Shown here piece by piece: positions 19,879 through 27,781 of a DNA stretch of 64,000 nt. This DNA comes from Pseudomonas orientalis. GTDB lineage: Bacteria > Pseudomonadota > Gammaproteobacteria > Pseudomonadales > Pseudomonadaceae. Every line of letters starts with the position of its first letter. Positions within the stretch are counted from its first letter, which is position 1. The notes below the pieces were generated by a model. The model did not search any database. It saw only the letters and a list, made by a program, of their open reading frames with translations, and had not been told where the DNA came from. The DNA lies in the NCBI RefSeq assembly GCF_002934065.1, contig NZ_CP018049.1, positions 3,284,501 through 3,348,500 on the forward strand, in the 5' to 3' direction. A program made the position numbers and the translations under genes.

Positions 19879-19946
19879 AAAAAAAATCCCAAGTAGCTGA
19901 TGGAAACTTGGGATTTAAAAATGCATAAACCGTGGGAGGTAAACGC
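19879..19946 (-). ncRNA. Candidate small RNA, about 68 nt
   Basis: On the minus strand, TTGTGA (19976-19981) and TACTAT (19953-19958), spaced 17 bp, resemble a sigma-70 promoter. Transcription from about 19946 would give a roughly 68-nt RNA with a C-rich single-stranded segment containing CCUCC (able to pair with Shine-Dalgarno sequences), then a U-rich stretch and a strong terminator ending in U8. This is the plan of an Hfq-dependent regulatory RNA. It is an inference from motifs only; it may instead be the 3' end of the upstream mRNA. I do not recognise a named sRNA. Confidence 0.4.
19884..19916 (-). terminator. Rho-independent terminator (leftward)
   Basis: A perfect 11-bp stem, AAATCCCAAGT against ACTTGGGATTT, with an 11-nt loop. 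On the minus strand it is followed by an unbroken U run (eight A on the plus strand, 19879-19886), so it ends leftward transcripts. On the plus strand the tail is poor in T, so it is weak for the Nudix mRNA. Confidence 0.85.
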
Positions 19947-20130
19947 CCGGCTATAGTAGCGGCTGTAAAATCGGCTCACAAGATTATTTTATTCCTTTCG
20001 TCGGATTAAACCGTTGTAAGTCGTTCAATAACCACATGTTTTTTAAGGTAAGAGGGCTATCGACGCCACTTTTTGGTGCAAGTTAGCGCTGCTGTACCGA
20101 ACTTATCCACTTATAAATAAAGGTTATTAT

Positions 20131-20391
20131 TTATTCCACTTTTACACTTTTCAAAAACTCGATATTCAATTGCCTGCACGCCGCGTCGAGTTCGACAGAG
20201 GTTGAAGTGGCTGCACCGGCGACCCGCTTCAGATGCAGGCACAACGCTAACTGCTCGGCGGCGGCTTCACGCTGGCGGTCGGCCTCCGCGTTGAGTTGTA
20301 CGAAATAGACACCCAGCAGCGCCGCAATCGCCAGCACGCCCACTACGAAATTGCGCAAGCTATTGGATGACTCAGGGACTGGGGTGCTCAT
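20131..20391 (-). CDS. Small single-pass membrane protein, unknown function
   Basis: An 86-residue protein with a short N-terminal tail, one membrane helix (LRNFVVGVLAIAALLGVYFV, about 13-32) and a charged, alpha-helical C-terminal part with two cysteines (LALCLHLK and AACRQL). The start ATG 20391 lies 4 bp after the acetyltransferase stop codon, so the two genes form an operon. No family recognised. The topology predicts the helical part outside the cytoplasm, by the positive residues before the helix, but this is uncertain. Confidence 0.7.
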   Translation of the reverse strand: MSTPVPESSNSLRNFVVGVLAIAALLGVYFVQLNAEADRQREAAAEQLALCLHLKRVAGAATSTSVELDAACRQLNIEFLKSVKVE

Positions 20392-20395
20392 GGGA

Positions 20396-20842
20396 TCAGC
20401 GCGCCCTGCTCTTTTCATAGCGAACGTCGTCACCTTCTGCACTGCCGCTCTTCACCCAACCCACGCGCTGATAGAACCCGTTGGCGCGGATCCCATCGCG
20501 CCCATCGGTGAACAGATACGCGCGGTCGTGATGTTCGAATAATGCGGCCTCGGCCTCGGCCATCAACTGCCGTCCCAGTCCCAGATTCTCGTAAGTGGGC
20601 AACACGAACATCGCGAACACCTCGCCAGCCTCCAGGTCGACCATGGAGAAGGCGGCCGCTTGTCCGTCCACTTGCGCGACCCATGCACACCGGGCTGCGC
20701 GCAGGGTGTCGGCCAGTACCTGCGGTGTGATTCCCAGGTCGACCATCTGCTCAACACTCAGGTGGTTTTGCACCACAGAAGTACGGATTGAAATGAGCGT
20801 GTCGAGGTCATCGACGGTCGCCGCTCGAATAAGCACCTGCAT
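20396..20842 (-). CDS. GNAT-family N-acetyltransferase
   Basis: A 148-residue GNAT enzyme. The acetyl-CoA motif A reads MFVLPTYENLGLGRQLMAEAE (Q/RxxGxG/A-like loop), with FYQRVGWVKSG as the C-terminal motif B. Substrate unknown. The start ATG 20842 has a strong AGGAGG. A palindrome TGTATG-N6-CATACA lies 27 bp upstream of the start over an extended -10-like sequence, which suggests direct repression or autoregulation of the promoter. The downstream partner is a small membrane protein. Confidence 0.88.
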   Translation of the reverse strand: MQVLIRAATVDDLDTLISIRTSVVQNHLSVEQMVDLGITPQVLADTLRAARCAWVAQVDGQAAAFSMVDLEAGEVFAMFVLPTYENLGLGRQLMAEAEAALFEHHDRAYLFTDGRDGIRANGFYQRVGWVKSGSAEGDDVRYEKSRAR

Positions 20843-20868
20843 ACACGCCTCCTGATCAAGGTCGCGAT

Positions 20869-20886
20869 TGTATGCAAATACATACA
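20869..20886. promoter_or_regulatory. Palindromic operator candidate ahead of the GNAT gene
   Basis: TGTATG-CAAATA-CATACA is a perfect 6-bp inverted repeat with a 6-bp spacer. Read leftward it overlaps TGCATACAAT, an extended -10 match (TGnTACAAT-like), 27 bp before the GNAT start codon. A repressor bound here would block RNA polymerase. The cognate protein is not evident in the neighbourhood. Confidence 0.45.
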
Positions 20887-20938
20887 CGGTATTTGTCGTG
20901 GATTTGTAAACCGCCCCGCGCAAACCTGCGCAAGACGC

Positions 20939-21268
20939 TTATTTGCGCGCCACTTTATAGCGCAGGCAGTCCTGGTAGAAGCTCTGGCGAATCGCCTCGG
21001 GTTTAAGCCGTGAGCGGCTGTCATAGGTTTGCTCGGTAATGCCCATGGCCATCATGCGCATCCACGATTTGTTGAACTTGAGGGTCTGGATCTTCTGCCG
21101 CGCTGCGTACAGCGACACCCCTGAAAGCTTCAGTTCCTGAGCCCTGGCGGCCGTGCCCGCGCCCCAGCTGCACATATATTTGTCGCCCTCGCGCAGCTCC
21201 CGGGCCTGCACGGCTGCCGCGCCGCCGGCCAGTGAGCAAGCAATCAGCATGATTCCAACAGTGCGCAT
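20939..21268 (-). CDS. Small exported protein, unknown function
   Basis: A 109-residue protein with a Sec signal peptide (MRTVGIMLIACSLAGGAAAVQA). The mature part begins RELREGDKYMCSWGAGTAAR and is basic, with two cysteines that could form a disulfide. The start ATG 21268 has AGGTGGG upstream; a GTG 12 nt earlier is possible. Periplasmic location is inferred. I do not recognise the family. It is alone between the GNAT operon and the DUF3995 gene, all on the minus strand. Confidence 0.7.
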   Translation of the reverse strand: MRTVGIMLIACSLAGGAAAVQARELREGDKYMCSWGAGTAARAQELKLSGVSLYAARQKIQTLKFNKSWMRMMAMGITEQTYDSRSRLKPEAIRQSFYQDCLRYKVARK

Positions 21269-21350
21269 GGGCTTTCCCACCTAACCACCTGAAAATAAAA
21301 GCGATTCTGGCGAGAATTTTGTTACAGAGGGGCCATCAGATTGCCTTATC

Positions 21351-21788
21351 TCATGCCCACGCCACTATCAGTAAGCCGGCACCCAACACCAGGCACAGCG
21401 GCGAATAAAAGTAGGTATCCAGCCGGGCGAACCTTGAGCCCACCACCTTCTTGAAGAACCCCACCAACTCGGAATCCCCGATTGCCCTGGCAAACATCAC
21501 CACGGCAATCGCGCTGATCCCCCATTGCAGCGCGCCATGGGATACCGGCGAAAAATACAAACCGGCGCGCAGGCAGACCAGCAGCGCAATCGCCACCAAT
21601 CCCATCGCCACCAGGAACGTACCCAGCGCCGAGGGCTTGAACGCCGGCCTTGGCCCGCCGGCGAATTCGCCAGGCAATTGCGGAATGGCGGCCAGGCTGC
21701 CGCGTTTGCCGCCGGCAGCCCAGTACAAATGCACCATGCTGATGCAGGTGAAAATCCCGACGATCCAGCGCGCAACAGCAAAGCTCAT
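21351..21788 (-). CDS. DUF3995-type integral membrane protein
   Basis: A 145-residue protein with four predicted helices: VARWIVGIFTCISMVHLYWA, ALGTFLVAMGLVAIALLVCL, HGALQWGISAIAVVMFARAI and YFYSPLCLVLGAGLLIVAWA. The helix-1 motif HLYWA and the GDSELVGFFKKV segment fit DUF3995, a membrane family of unknown function. The start ATG 21788 is chosen because longer readings cross into the divergent DUF2946 gene. The gap to that gene is 94 bp. Confidence 0.78.
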   Translation of the reverse strand: MSFAVARWIVGIFTCISMVHLYWAAGGKRGSLAAIPQLPGEFAGGPRPAFKPSALGTFLVAMGLVAIALLVCLRAGLYFSPVSHGALQWGISAIAVVMFARAIGDSELVGFFKKVVGSRFARLDTYFYSPLCLVLGAGLLIVAWA

Positions 21789-21882
21789 GGCGGGCGCTCC
21801 CCAGAAAATGTGGGATGGAGCATAGACGTCCTGATATTTTTTGCAGGTATTTCGTCGGCAGTTGATGGTAAAGTGCCGCCCC

Positions 21883-22272
21883 ATGAAACTCGCCCGTACC
21901 GACCGCTCGCTCATTGCCTGGATGCTGTATGGCTGCGTCCTGTTCAATGTGTTCGCCTGCAGCATCGGGCACGGGCAGATGCTCGGGATGCAGCTCAACG
22001 GCATCAGCGGCCAGTTTTGTACGGTCGACCCGCGCACCCAGGCGCCCGTGCAATCGAACTCTATCGATGAGAGCCTGCCAACCCTGGCCAAGGCCTTCGG
22101 TTGCCCGCTGTGCTCCACCGGCGGCATGGGCCCCGCGCTCAGCAGTCACCTGAATGTAGCGGTGCTGCCACAACCGCACGCCCCACCTGCGGCCATTGTT
22201 CTCGCCGCCGACATTCCTGCCCGCCTCACCTGGCCCACGGCCAACCCACGCGCGCCACCCGCCTCTGCCTGA
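21883..22272 (+). CDS. DUF2946-type small exported or membrane-anchored protein
   Basis: A 129-residue protein starting MKLARTDRSLIAWMLYGCVL, a basic N terminus followed by a hydrophobic stretch that ends near FACSIGHGQMLGMQLNG. A CPLC motif occurs at about 67 (AFGCPLCSTGG). This pattern is that of DUF2946, often found beside TonB-dependent receptors and copper genes; a metal-related periplasmic role is an inference. It is followed at 92 bp by a TonB-dependent receptor on the same strand. No good ribosome-binding site is visible before ATG 21883. Confidence 0.72.
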   Translation: MKLARTDRSLIAWMLYGCVLFNVFACSIGHGQMLGMQLNGISGQFCTVDPRTQAPVQSNSIDESLPTLAKAFGCPLCSTGGMGPALSSHLNVAVLPQPHAPPAAIVLAADIPARLTWPTANPRAPPASA

Positions 22273-22364
22273 TCCCTGCGCTGTCCCTCTGCACTGACCA
22301 CTGCTCCCTCAGGGAATACGCGCGGTCGTGCGTTGCTTTCACGCCAAGTTTTCAGGATTCAACT

Positions 22365-24491
22365 ATGAAACATTTACCCTTGCTGGCGGGCCTGTACGGT
22401 TGCCTGCCCGTTTGCGCCGCAGCCTTTGAGCTGGCCCCTACAACTATCGAAGGCGAGCAAACCCGTGATGCCGGCCTGACCCTGGATCAATCCAGCGGCA
22501 TGGCGTCGCGGCTGGGATTGAGCGTGCGCGAAACCCCGGCGTCAATCGCCATCGCCACACGCAACGACATCGAGCGCCATGGCGCCAAGACCTTTCGCGA
22601 TGCAGCCAATACCTTGCCCGGCGTCAACGCCAGCGCGCCACCGGGCTTTGGAGGATTCGTCTCATACCGTGGCTTCACCAGCGGCCAGATCACCCAGATG
22701 TTCAACGGTATCAACGTCGCCACGGGCCTGGCGCGGCCGGTGGATGCGTGGATCTACGACCGTGTCGAACTGGTCGGCGGCCCCTCCTCCCTGATCAATG
22801 GCGCAGGCTCCGTAGGCGGCTCGCTGAACTACGTGACCAGACTGGCCAGCCGGGAGGAACAAGCCGCCGAAGGCCAGTTGACGTATGGCAGTCACGATAC
22901 CGCCGGCCTGGCGCTGGGCCTCAACCATGCGCTCACCGAGCCGGGTGCCGCCGTGCAGCATTACGCGCGCGTGGATGTGAGCCGCAACACCCAGCACAGC
23001 TACATTGACCGTGATCAGCGCGAGGCCTGGAGCATGGCGTTTTCCCTGCTCAGCGACTTGACCCCGGACCTGACCCACACCCTGGCCCTGGAATATCAGG
23101 ACGAGCACGAAGACAGCCCCTACTGGGGCACTCCCGTGCTCAACCCCAAGGCCGGCGAACTGAAGATCGACAGGCACAACCGTTTCAACAACTACAACGT
23201 CGCGGACGGACGCTATGAGCAGCGCACACTCTGGGCACGCTCGATCATCGATTACCGGATCAACGACAGCACTACGCTGAAAAACACCCTCTACCACCTC
23301 GACAGCCAGCGCGATTACCGCAACCTGGAGACCTACCAATACAACGCCGACAACAGCGCGGTGAACCGCTCCACCGCCTATCAGGTGCGGCATCAGGGTG
23401 AGCAGAACGGCAACCAGTTCGAGCTGCGTCATGAGGACGCTGTCTTCGGCCTGGCCGCCACCTGGTCCGGGGGCTTGGAATACAAGGTCAACAGCACCAC
23501 CAACAGCCCATTGAACGTGCCGGGCAACAGTACCGTCGAGCCGAACGGCTATCAGCCCGGCCATTTCTACGACATACCGGGCACCCGACCCGGTTTCGTC
23601 AAAGACAAGACCAGTGCAGTGACTACAAAAGCGTTGTTCGTGGAAAACCGCCTGGGCTTGACCGACACCTTGTCGTTGCTCACAGGCCTGCGCTACGACG
23701 CCATCGACCTGGACGTGACCAACCACAGAACGGTGACAGCCGCCAACCCCAGGCACCTCCAGCGCAGTTGGGAACCGGTGACCGGGCGCGTGGGTTTGAC
23801 CTACCAGTTCATGCCCTCCGCCAACGTCTACGTGCAATACAGCACCGCCGCCGAACAGCCGAGCACCACGACTCAGGTGTTCGACGTATCGACCGGCAAG
23901 CAATGGGAAATAGGCAGCAAGTTCGACTACCTCGAAGGCCGCGGCGCCGCTACGCTTGCCGTCTACAGGATCGAACGCAAGGACTTTGCGGTAACCGACC
24001 CACTGGACCCCACCCGCAGCATTCCCGTGGGTGCGCAGTCATCCAGGGGCATCGAACTGGCCAGTTCGCTGCGCATCACCCCCCGATTACTGGCTGAAGG
24101 CAACGTCGCCTGGGTGGACGCGCAATACGACGATTTCAACGAAAAAACCGCCAGCGGTGCGGTGGTCTCGCGTAAAGGCAATACGCCGACCAACGTGCCC
24201 AAGCGCGTGGGCAATCTATGGCTGACCTATGACTTTTCAGAAAATTGGCAAGGCGGCGTAGACGCGCGCCATGTCGCCCAGGTGTATGCCGACAATGCCA
24301 ACACCCAGACAGTGCCGGCCTACACGCTGTTTGGCAGTTTTCTGCGCTATAAAGTGGACATACACACCTCGATAACCGGCCGGGTGCGCAACCTGACCAA
24401 TGAGGTGTATGCCGAATTCGCCCACGTATCACCGGCGTATTACCTCGGCTCACCGCGAACGTTCGAGGTGGCTGTACAAACCCGATTCTAA
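22365..24491 (+). CDS. TonB-dependent outer-membrane receptor, siderophore type
   Basis: A 708-residue receptor. A signal peptide (MKHLPLLAGLYGCLPVCAAA) and short linker lead to the plug (about 50-180: SVRETPASIAIATRNDIE, then GFVSYRGF, DRVELVGGPSSLINGAGSVGG), followed by the 22-strand barrel ending in the C-terminal aromatic (AVQTRF). No N-terminal signalling domain is present, so it is not a sigma/anti-sigma transducer. General sequence fits ferric-siderophore receptors, but the ligand is unknown. I see no Fur-box-like sequence upstream. The neighbouring DUF2946 gene hints that the cargo may be a metal chelate other than a ferric siderophore. Confidence 0.9.
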   Translation: MKHLPLLAGLYGCLPVCAAAFELAPTTIEGEQTRDAGLTLDQSSGMASRLGLSVRETPASIAIATRNDIERHGAKTFRDAANTLPGVNASAPPGFGGFVSYRGFTSGQITQMFNGINVATGLARPVDAWIYDRVELVGGPSSLINGAGSVGGSLNYVTRLASREEQAAEGQLTYGSHDTAGLALGLNHALTEPGAAVQHYARVDVSRNTQHSYIDRDQREAWSMAFSLLSDLTPDLTHTLALEYQDEHEDSPYWGTPVLNPKAGELKIDRHNRFNNYNVADGRYEQRTLWARSIIDYRINDSTTLKNTLYHLDSQRDYRNLETYQYNADNSAVNRSTAYQVRHQGEQNGNQFELRHEDAVFGLAATWSGGLEYKVNSTTNSPLNVPGNSTVEPNGYQPGHFYDIPGTRPGFVKDKTSAVTTKALFVENRLGLTDTLSLLTGLRYDAIDLDVTNHRTVTAANPRHLQRSWEPVTGRVGLTYQFMPSANVYVQYSTAAEQPSTTTQVFDVSTGKQWEIGSKFDYLEGRGAATLAVYRIERKDFAVTDPLDPTRSIPVGAQSSRGIELASSLRITPRLLAEGNVAWVDAQYDDFNEKTASGAVVSRKGNTPTNVPKRVGNLWLTYDFSENWQGGVDARHVAQVYADNANTQTVPAYTLFGSFLRYKVDIHTSITGRVRNLTNEVYAEFAHVSPAYYLGSPRTFEVAVQTRF

Positions 24492-24508
24492 AGCTCAAAT
24501 GCAAGCAA

Positions 24509-24596
24509 TGTGGGAGGGGGCTTGCCCCCGATGGCGGTGGGTCAGAGACAACAGAGCTGGCTGACCCACCGCATCGGGGGCAAGCCCCCTCCCACA
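24509..24596. repeat. REPIN (two inverted REPs), 88 bp
   Basis: Same family as the copy at 7061. The arms TGTGGGAGGGGGCTTGCC and the inverse bracket a pairing middle (GGTGGGTCAG against CTGACCCACC). It lies 17 bp after the TonB receptor stop codon and could stabilise or end that mRNA. Confidence 0.9.
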
Positions 24597-24655
24597 TTTG
24601 GATCGCGGATCGACACACGATACCGGTCGGCTCTAAGGCCGCCGCGCTTTTGCTC

Positions 24656-25007
24656 TTGATCTCAGGCGCCCCGTTAAACCACGCTGGCCGAACGCAGGCT
24701 TGAATCCGAGGGCAACCCGGCAGGACGCCGGGTTAGCCGCACTGGGCCATGGATGGCCCATTGCGGCGACCCACGGATTCAAGCCTTCGCTCGGGCACAC
24801 CGAGCCTAGGCGAGGTGCCGAGTGGTGGGGCAAGAGCGTTTTGCTTACTTTTGACTGGGCCGGCATTCCGGCTTTTCAAAAGTGAGCCGCCGTAAGGGCG
24901 GAACCCATAGCAGTCGTTACCGCAGAAACGGATATGTACGCGGTCCAATCCAACATCCTGGTCGGCTCTGAGGCCGCCATCGGGGGCAAGCCCCCTCCCA
25001 CATTTGG
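24656..25007 (+). repeat. Large dispersed repeat, copy A (352 bp)
   Basis: Nearly the same sequence occurs inverted at 35793-36128. Copy A can fold as an outer stem (24697-24712 with 24770-24785, one A/A mismatch) enclosing two hairpins: AACCCGGC/GCCGGGTT (24714-24734) and a 15-position stem at 24736-24767. Further hairpins follow: ACTTTTGA/TCAAAAGT (24847-24883) with a nested GCCGG/CCGGC, and CCGCC/GGCGG. It ends in a REP half (24977-25002). An open frame of about 60 codons (24700-24885) is shared with copy B over its first 45 codons, but the pattern of hairpins argues for structure rather than protein. Confidence 0.88.
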
Positions 25008-25105
25008 ATTGCAGTGCATCACTCAGATAGCTATAGGCTGTCCCGCCTTCATGGGAGCAAGCCCCTCCCACATTTGGATCGCCATCAGGTAGCGATATTG
25101 TCGAA

Positions 25106-26122
25106 TCACTTGAGGGCCGACTCAACCTTGAGTGCCACATCATCCGTCAACCACGCCTTCCACACCTCAGGATGAGCCTTGAGAAACACCTGGGCCACCT
25201 CCCGAGGCGGCGTATGATTCTCACTCATTTTCGCCAACGCCTGATTAAGCGGCTCGATAGGAAACTCAACCTTCTCGAAAAACTGCGCAATCTGCGGATG
25301 CTCTTTCTGGAATGGCGTGGACACCCCGATACTCAACCTGGACGCCAGCGACCGCGTCGGCTTGGGATCAGGATTGTCCGCATCCGTCAGCGTCTTCCAG
25401 GCCTGCGCATCGAACGGCGGCTCTTGCAGTTGAATCAGCTTGTAGCGGCCCATCAACGGCGTAGGCGACCAATAGTAGAACAGCACCGGCTTGCCCCGAC
25501 GAATCGACGAAGCAATCTCCGCATCCAGCGCCGCCCCCGAGCCACTGCGAAAGTTCACGTAGCTGTCGTCCAGGCCGTAAGCCTTGAGCTTTTGCCGGTT
25601 GACCACTTCCGAAGTCCAACCTATGGGGCTATTGAGAAAGCGCCCCTTGCCCGGTGACTCCGGGTCCTTGAACACATCCTTGTAGCGCGCCAGGTCCTCC
25701 ACGCTTTTCAAGTCAGGGGCCAGCGGTTTTATATTTTTGGTCGGATCACCCTTGACCACGTACTCCGGCACCCACCACCCCTCGGTGGCGCCCTTGACCG
25801 TATCGCCCAGGCCCACCACCTTGCCTTGCGCCTCGGCCTTGACCCAGACCGCGCTGCGGCCGGCCCACTCTTCACCGATCACCTGAATGTCGTTCTTGGC
25901 CAGGGCGGTTTCCAGGGTGATGGTGGTACCGGGCAAGGTGTCGGTGGGCAAGTCGTAGCCCTTCTCGACAATGAACCGCAGCACCTCGGTGATCAGGCTG
26001 CCGCTTTCCCAGTTCAGGTCGGCAAAGTGCACCGGCGCCTGGGCGGCCGATACCGGCACTGACGCCATGGCCAGGCCCAGGCTCGTCAGCGATGCAGCCA
26101 ACAGCGTTCTCAATCCTTTCAT
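25106..26122 (-). CDS. Glycine-betaine/choline-type ABC transporter substrate-binding protein
   Basis: A 338-residue periplasmic binding protein of the OpuAC family with signal peptide MKGLRTLLAASLTSLGLAMA ending near VSAAQA. Ligand-cage features include HFADLNWESG at the N terminus, EEWAGRSAVW, EGWWVPEY and FYYWSPTPLM, with tryptophans that typically form the aromatic box for quaternary amines. No permease or ATPase gene is adjacent, so it is an orphan binding protein that must share a core transporter, as known for choline, carnitine and betaine uptake in pseudomonads. A REP-rich region follows its stop codon. Confidence 0.88.
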   Translation of the reverse strand: MKGLRTLLAASLTSLGLAMASVPVSAAQAPVHFADLNWESGSLITEVLRFIVEKGYDLPTDTLPGTTITLETALAKNDIQVIGEEWAGRSAVWVKAEAQGKVVGLGDTVKGATEGWWVPEYVVKGDPTKNIKPLAPDLKSVEDLARYKDVFKDPESPGKGRFLNSPIGWTSEVVNRQKLKAYGLDDSYVNFRSGSGAALDAEIASSIRRGKPVLFYYWSPTPLMGRYKLIQLQEPPFDAQAWKTLTDADNPDPKPTRSLASRLSIGVSTPFQKEHPQIAQFFEKVEFPIEPLNQALAKMSENHTPPREVAQVFLKAHPEVWKAWLTDDVALKVESALK

Positions 26123-26251
26123 TGCTTCGCACCTCGCGATATCGCAGCCATCAGCGGACGGCTTTGCTGCTATGCGCGAAGCCTCTCTGGTAGTTAAGTC
26201 AACTCAACTGTAGTAGAGGTTCCGGGAAATAAAGAGCACGTGTGCAGGGCG

Positions 26252-26722
26252 TTACTCGCTGGCCTTGAACGTCACCAGTTCGCCCTTGCGCCACTTGGCG
26301 GCTTTGCCGGTGACGGCCTTGAGGGTTTTGGTCAGGCCTTCCTGCAATTGTTCGTGAGCGGCAAATACCAGCATGACGCTGTGGCCTTCCTTGAACACAA
26401 TGCCCTCGCCTTCAGCCGAAGACACAAAGGCGTAGTCGCCCAGCCCATAAACGGTCAATTTGATATCGCGAAACTTCAGTTCGAACTTGCCACCTTCGCG
26501 ACTGGGCAATACCGCCGCGCGAAAATGATCGCCCACCTTGAGTTCCAGGCGTGGCTTGTCGTCCACGACCAACGCCGCTTCAGTATCGATCTCGGCGATG
26601 TAGATACCTTCCGGCGTCTGTTCGGTAACGTAGACAAAACGAGATTGAAACTGCTTGACCAACTTTGCGCGCAAATCACCCAGCACGAACAACGCGTGCA
26701 TATCCAGATTACTGACTGCCAA
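26252..26722 (-). CDS. Conserved hypothetical protein
   Basis: About 156 residues, cytoplasmic by composition (no signal or membrane segment), mixed alpha/beta with alternating charged and hydrophobic residues (RFVYVTEQTPEGIYIAEID, KFELKFRDIKLTVYGLGD). It ends in a helical segment with KAAKWRKGELVTFKASE. I do not recognise the family. The start is uncertain: TTG 26722 or ATG 26701, neither with a strong ribosome-binding site. It stands alone between the binding protein and a run of small rightward genes. Confidence 0.65.
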   Translation of the reverse strand: MAVSNLDMHALFVLGDLRAKLVKQFQSRFVYVTEQTPEGIYIAEIDTEAALVVDDKPRLELKVGDHFRAAVLPSREGGKFELKFRDIKLTVYGLGDYAFVSSAEGEGIVFKEGHSVMLVFAAHEQLQEGLTKTLKAVTGKAAKWRKGELVTFKASE

Positions 26723-27086
26723 GGAAACGCCCCCACATCGATAAAGCACTGACCGCTTGAGCGGGCAGCACAAAAAAACGGCCGTTACGGCACGAATGGC
26801 ATACTCGTTAAAAAATCTAAGACCCGCACAGACAGCCGCGGTGCCCCGTGTGCAAGGTCATCCGGCGACAGCAAATCACAGGTTCAACGACCCGAGAATA
26901 CGAGTCGAACAACTTCAGAGAATAACCCGATTAAAAACACAGTTTTCCGACACGCATCACAAAAGAAAACACCGGCTCATGGAACCAGGCGCGCGTTGCC
27001 GACGACAATACTAAAACAGCAACACAGGTCAAAACCAGCCGAAACGTGGCGCTTATATCAACCCGGTCGATCGACAGGAGCTGAGC
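26723..27086. other. 364-bp A-rich gap without a recognised gene
   Basis: The region between divergent hypothetical genes is richer in A and C than the coding DNA around it. It holds no REP, no strong terminator and no credible protein frame. It must contain the promoters of both neighbours; the only structure I noted is a short AACGGCCGTT palindrome near its left end. Confidence 0.5.
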
Positions 27087-27362
27087 ATGCAACGACGTCA
27101 ACACGATACTGCGTCTTTTCACACTCATTCATCATGTCCAGACGAACATCAATACTACTGCTTACCTGCACCCGATGGGTACTCCCATTCCGTGCTTTAT
27201 CGGGTGGTGCCGGCGGGAAGAAACTTTTTTCATATCCAGGAAGTGACCAGCGGCAGAATAAAAGGCTTTCGCAGCGATCACAGCAAGGCCTGTGCACTGG
27301 CAAAAGCGCTGGAAGCCAACCCGCCTGGCCTGCACGGCACACTCGTTTCGTCAGCTGGCTGA
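27087..27362 (+). CDS. Small conserved hypothetical protein
   Basis: A 91-residue soluble protein rich in His, Ser and aromatic residues at its N terminus (MQRRQHDTASFHTHSSCPDE), then a beta-like middle (LYRVVPAGRNFFHIQEVTSG) and a helical tail (HSKACALAKALEANPPG). The start ATG 27087 has CAGGAG at a good distance. No family recognised. The central part resembles short stress- or regulation-associated Pseudomonas proteins only in general style, so I give no function. Confidence 0.6.
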   Translation: MQRRQHDTASFHTHSSCPDEHQYYCLPAPDGYSHSVLYRVVPAGRNFFHIQEVTSGRIKGFRSDHSKACALAKALEANPPGLHGTLVSSAG

Positions 27363-27482
27363 CTGTACTGCACACTTTACTGCACAGCGGCCCTTCAACA
27401 ACTGCCATACTGACTCGTCCTTGAAGTTTGCCCCCTGGGGTCAGGTTTCATCAGTGCAGTTACCGCGAAGGGAAGGCTATAC

Positions 27483-27713
27483 GTGACGGAATTTGATATT
27501 GGCGAATTTTTTATCCATGGCGATGCGAGGGAAGTGGACGGAGAGTTTCAAGCGGTCATCATCATGCGGGCCAAACCGCCGTTGACCACGGTAACAACGC
27601 ATCAGGTCGAAAAAGACCGTTGGTTCAAAACCGTCGACGCTGCCGCCCTTGCCGGCAAAGACGCCGCCAGGGCCCTGAAAGCCGCCGTGGATTCAGGCGC
27701 ACTCAATTCGTGA
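27483..27713 (+). CDS. Small conserved hypothetical protein, GTG start
   Basis: A 76-residue soluble protein, MTEFDIGEFFIHGDAREVDG then a beta-rich middle and a helical C terminus (DAAALAGKDAARALKAAVDS). GTG at 27483 with GGGAAGG upstream is the best start. The codon use (G/C in third position) looks normal for this genome, which supports a real gene. Unknown function. It sits between two other small genes on the same strand, each with its own short gap. Confidence 0.62.
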   Translation: MTEFDIGEFFIHGDAREVDGEFQAVIIMRAKPPLTTVTTHQVEKDRWFKTVDAAALAGKDAARALKAAVDSGALNS

Positions 27714-27781
27714 CAATCCGATAGAACTCTGGCGCGCCATCCCCCTCACATGCAGAACGATGATCAGCCCGCATGGAGAAT

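Larger units (their letters stand above)
19820..20130. other. AT-rich intergenic region holding a leftward terminator and possible sRNA
   Basis: This 311-bp gap between the Nudix gene and the small membrane-protein gene is much richer in A+T than its surroundings and holds no convincing protein-coding frame. It contains a strong minus-strand terminator at 19884-19916 and promoter-like boxes at 19953-19981. The rest could be the 3' untranslated part of the 20131-20842 operon. Confidence 0.6.
24492..25105. other. 614-bp non-coding region with REPIN, large dispersed repeat and REP relics
   Basis: The gap between the TonB receptor and the betaine-binding protein genes (convergent) holds no credible gene. 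It contains a REPIN (24509-24596), copy A of the approximately 340-bp dispersed repeat (24656-25007) and a degenerate REP (about 25050-25073). Short open frames here are repeat-derived. Confidence 0.85.

Noticed and set aside
21841..22364. Fur box for the TonB receptor
   Set aside because: I looked for GATAATGATAATCATTATC-like 19-mers ahead of both genes and saw none.
24700..24885. Rightward frame in repeat copy A, partly shared with the frame at 35722-36084 in copy B
   Set aside because: Although the first 45 codons agree in both copies, the DNA is explained by the hairpins, there is no ribosome-binding site, and the ends differ. I treat it as structural repeat, not protein, but note it.
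25050..25073. Full REP next to repeat copy A
   Set aside because: The left arm is broken (ATGGGAGCAAGCCCC), so it is listed only as a relic within the non-coding region.
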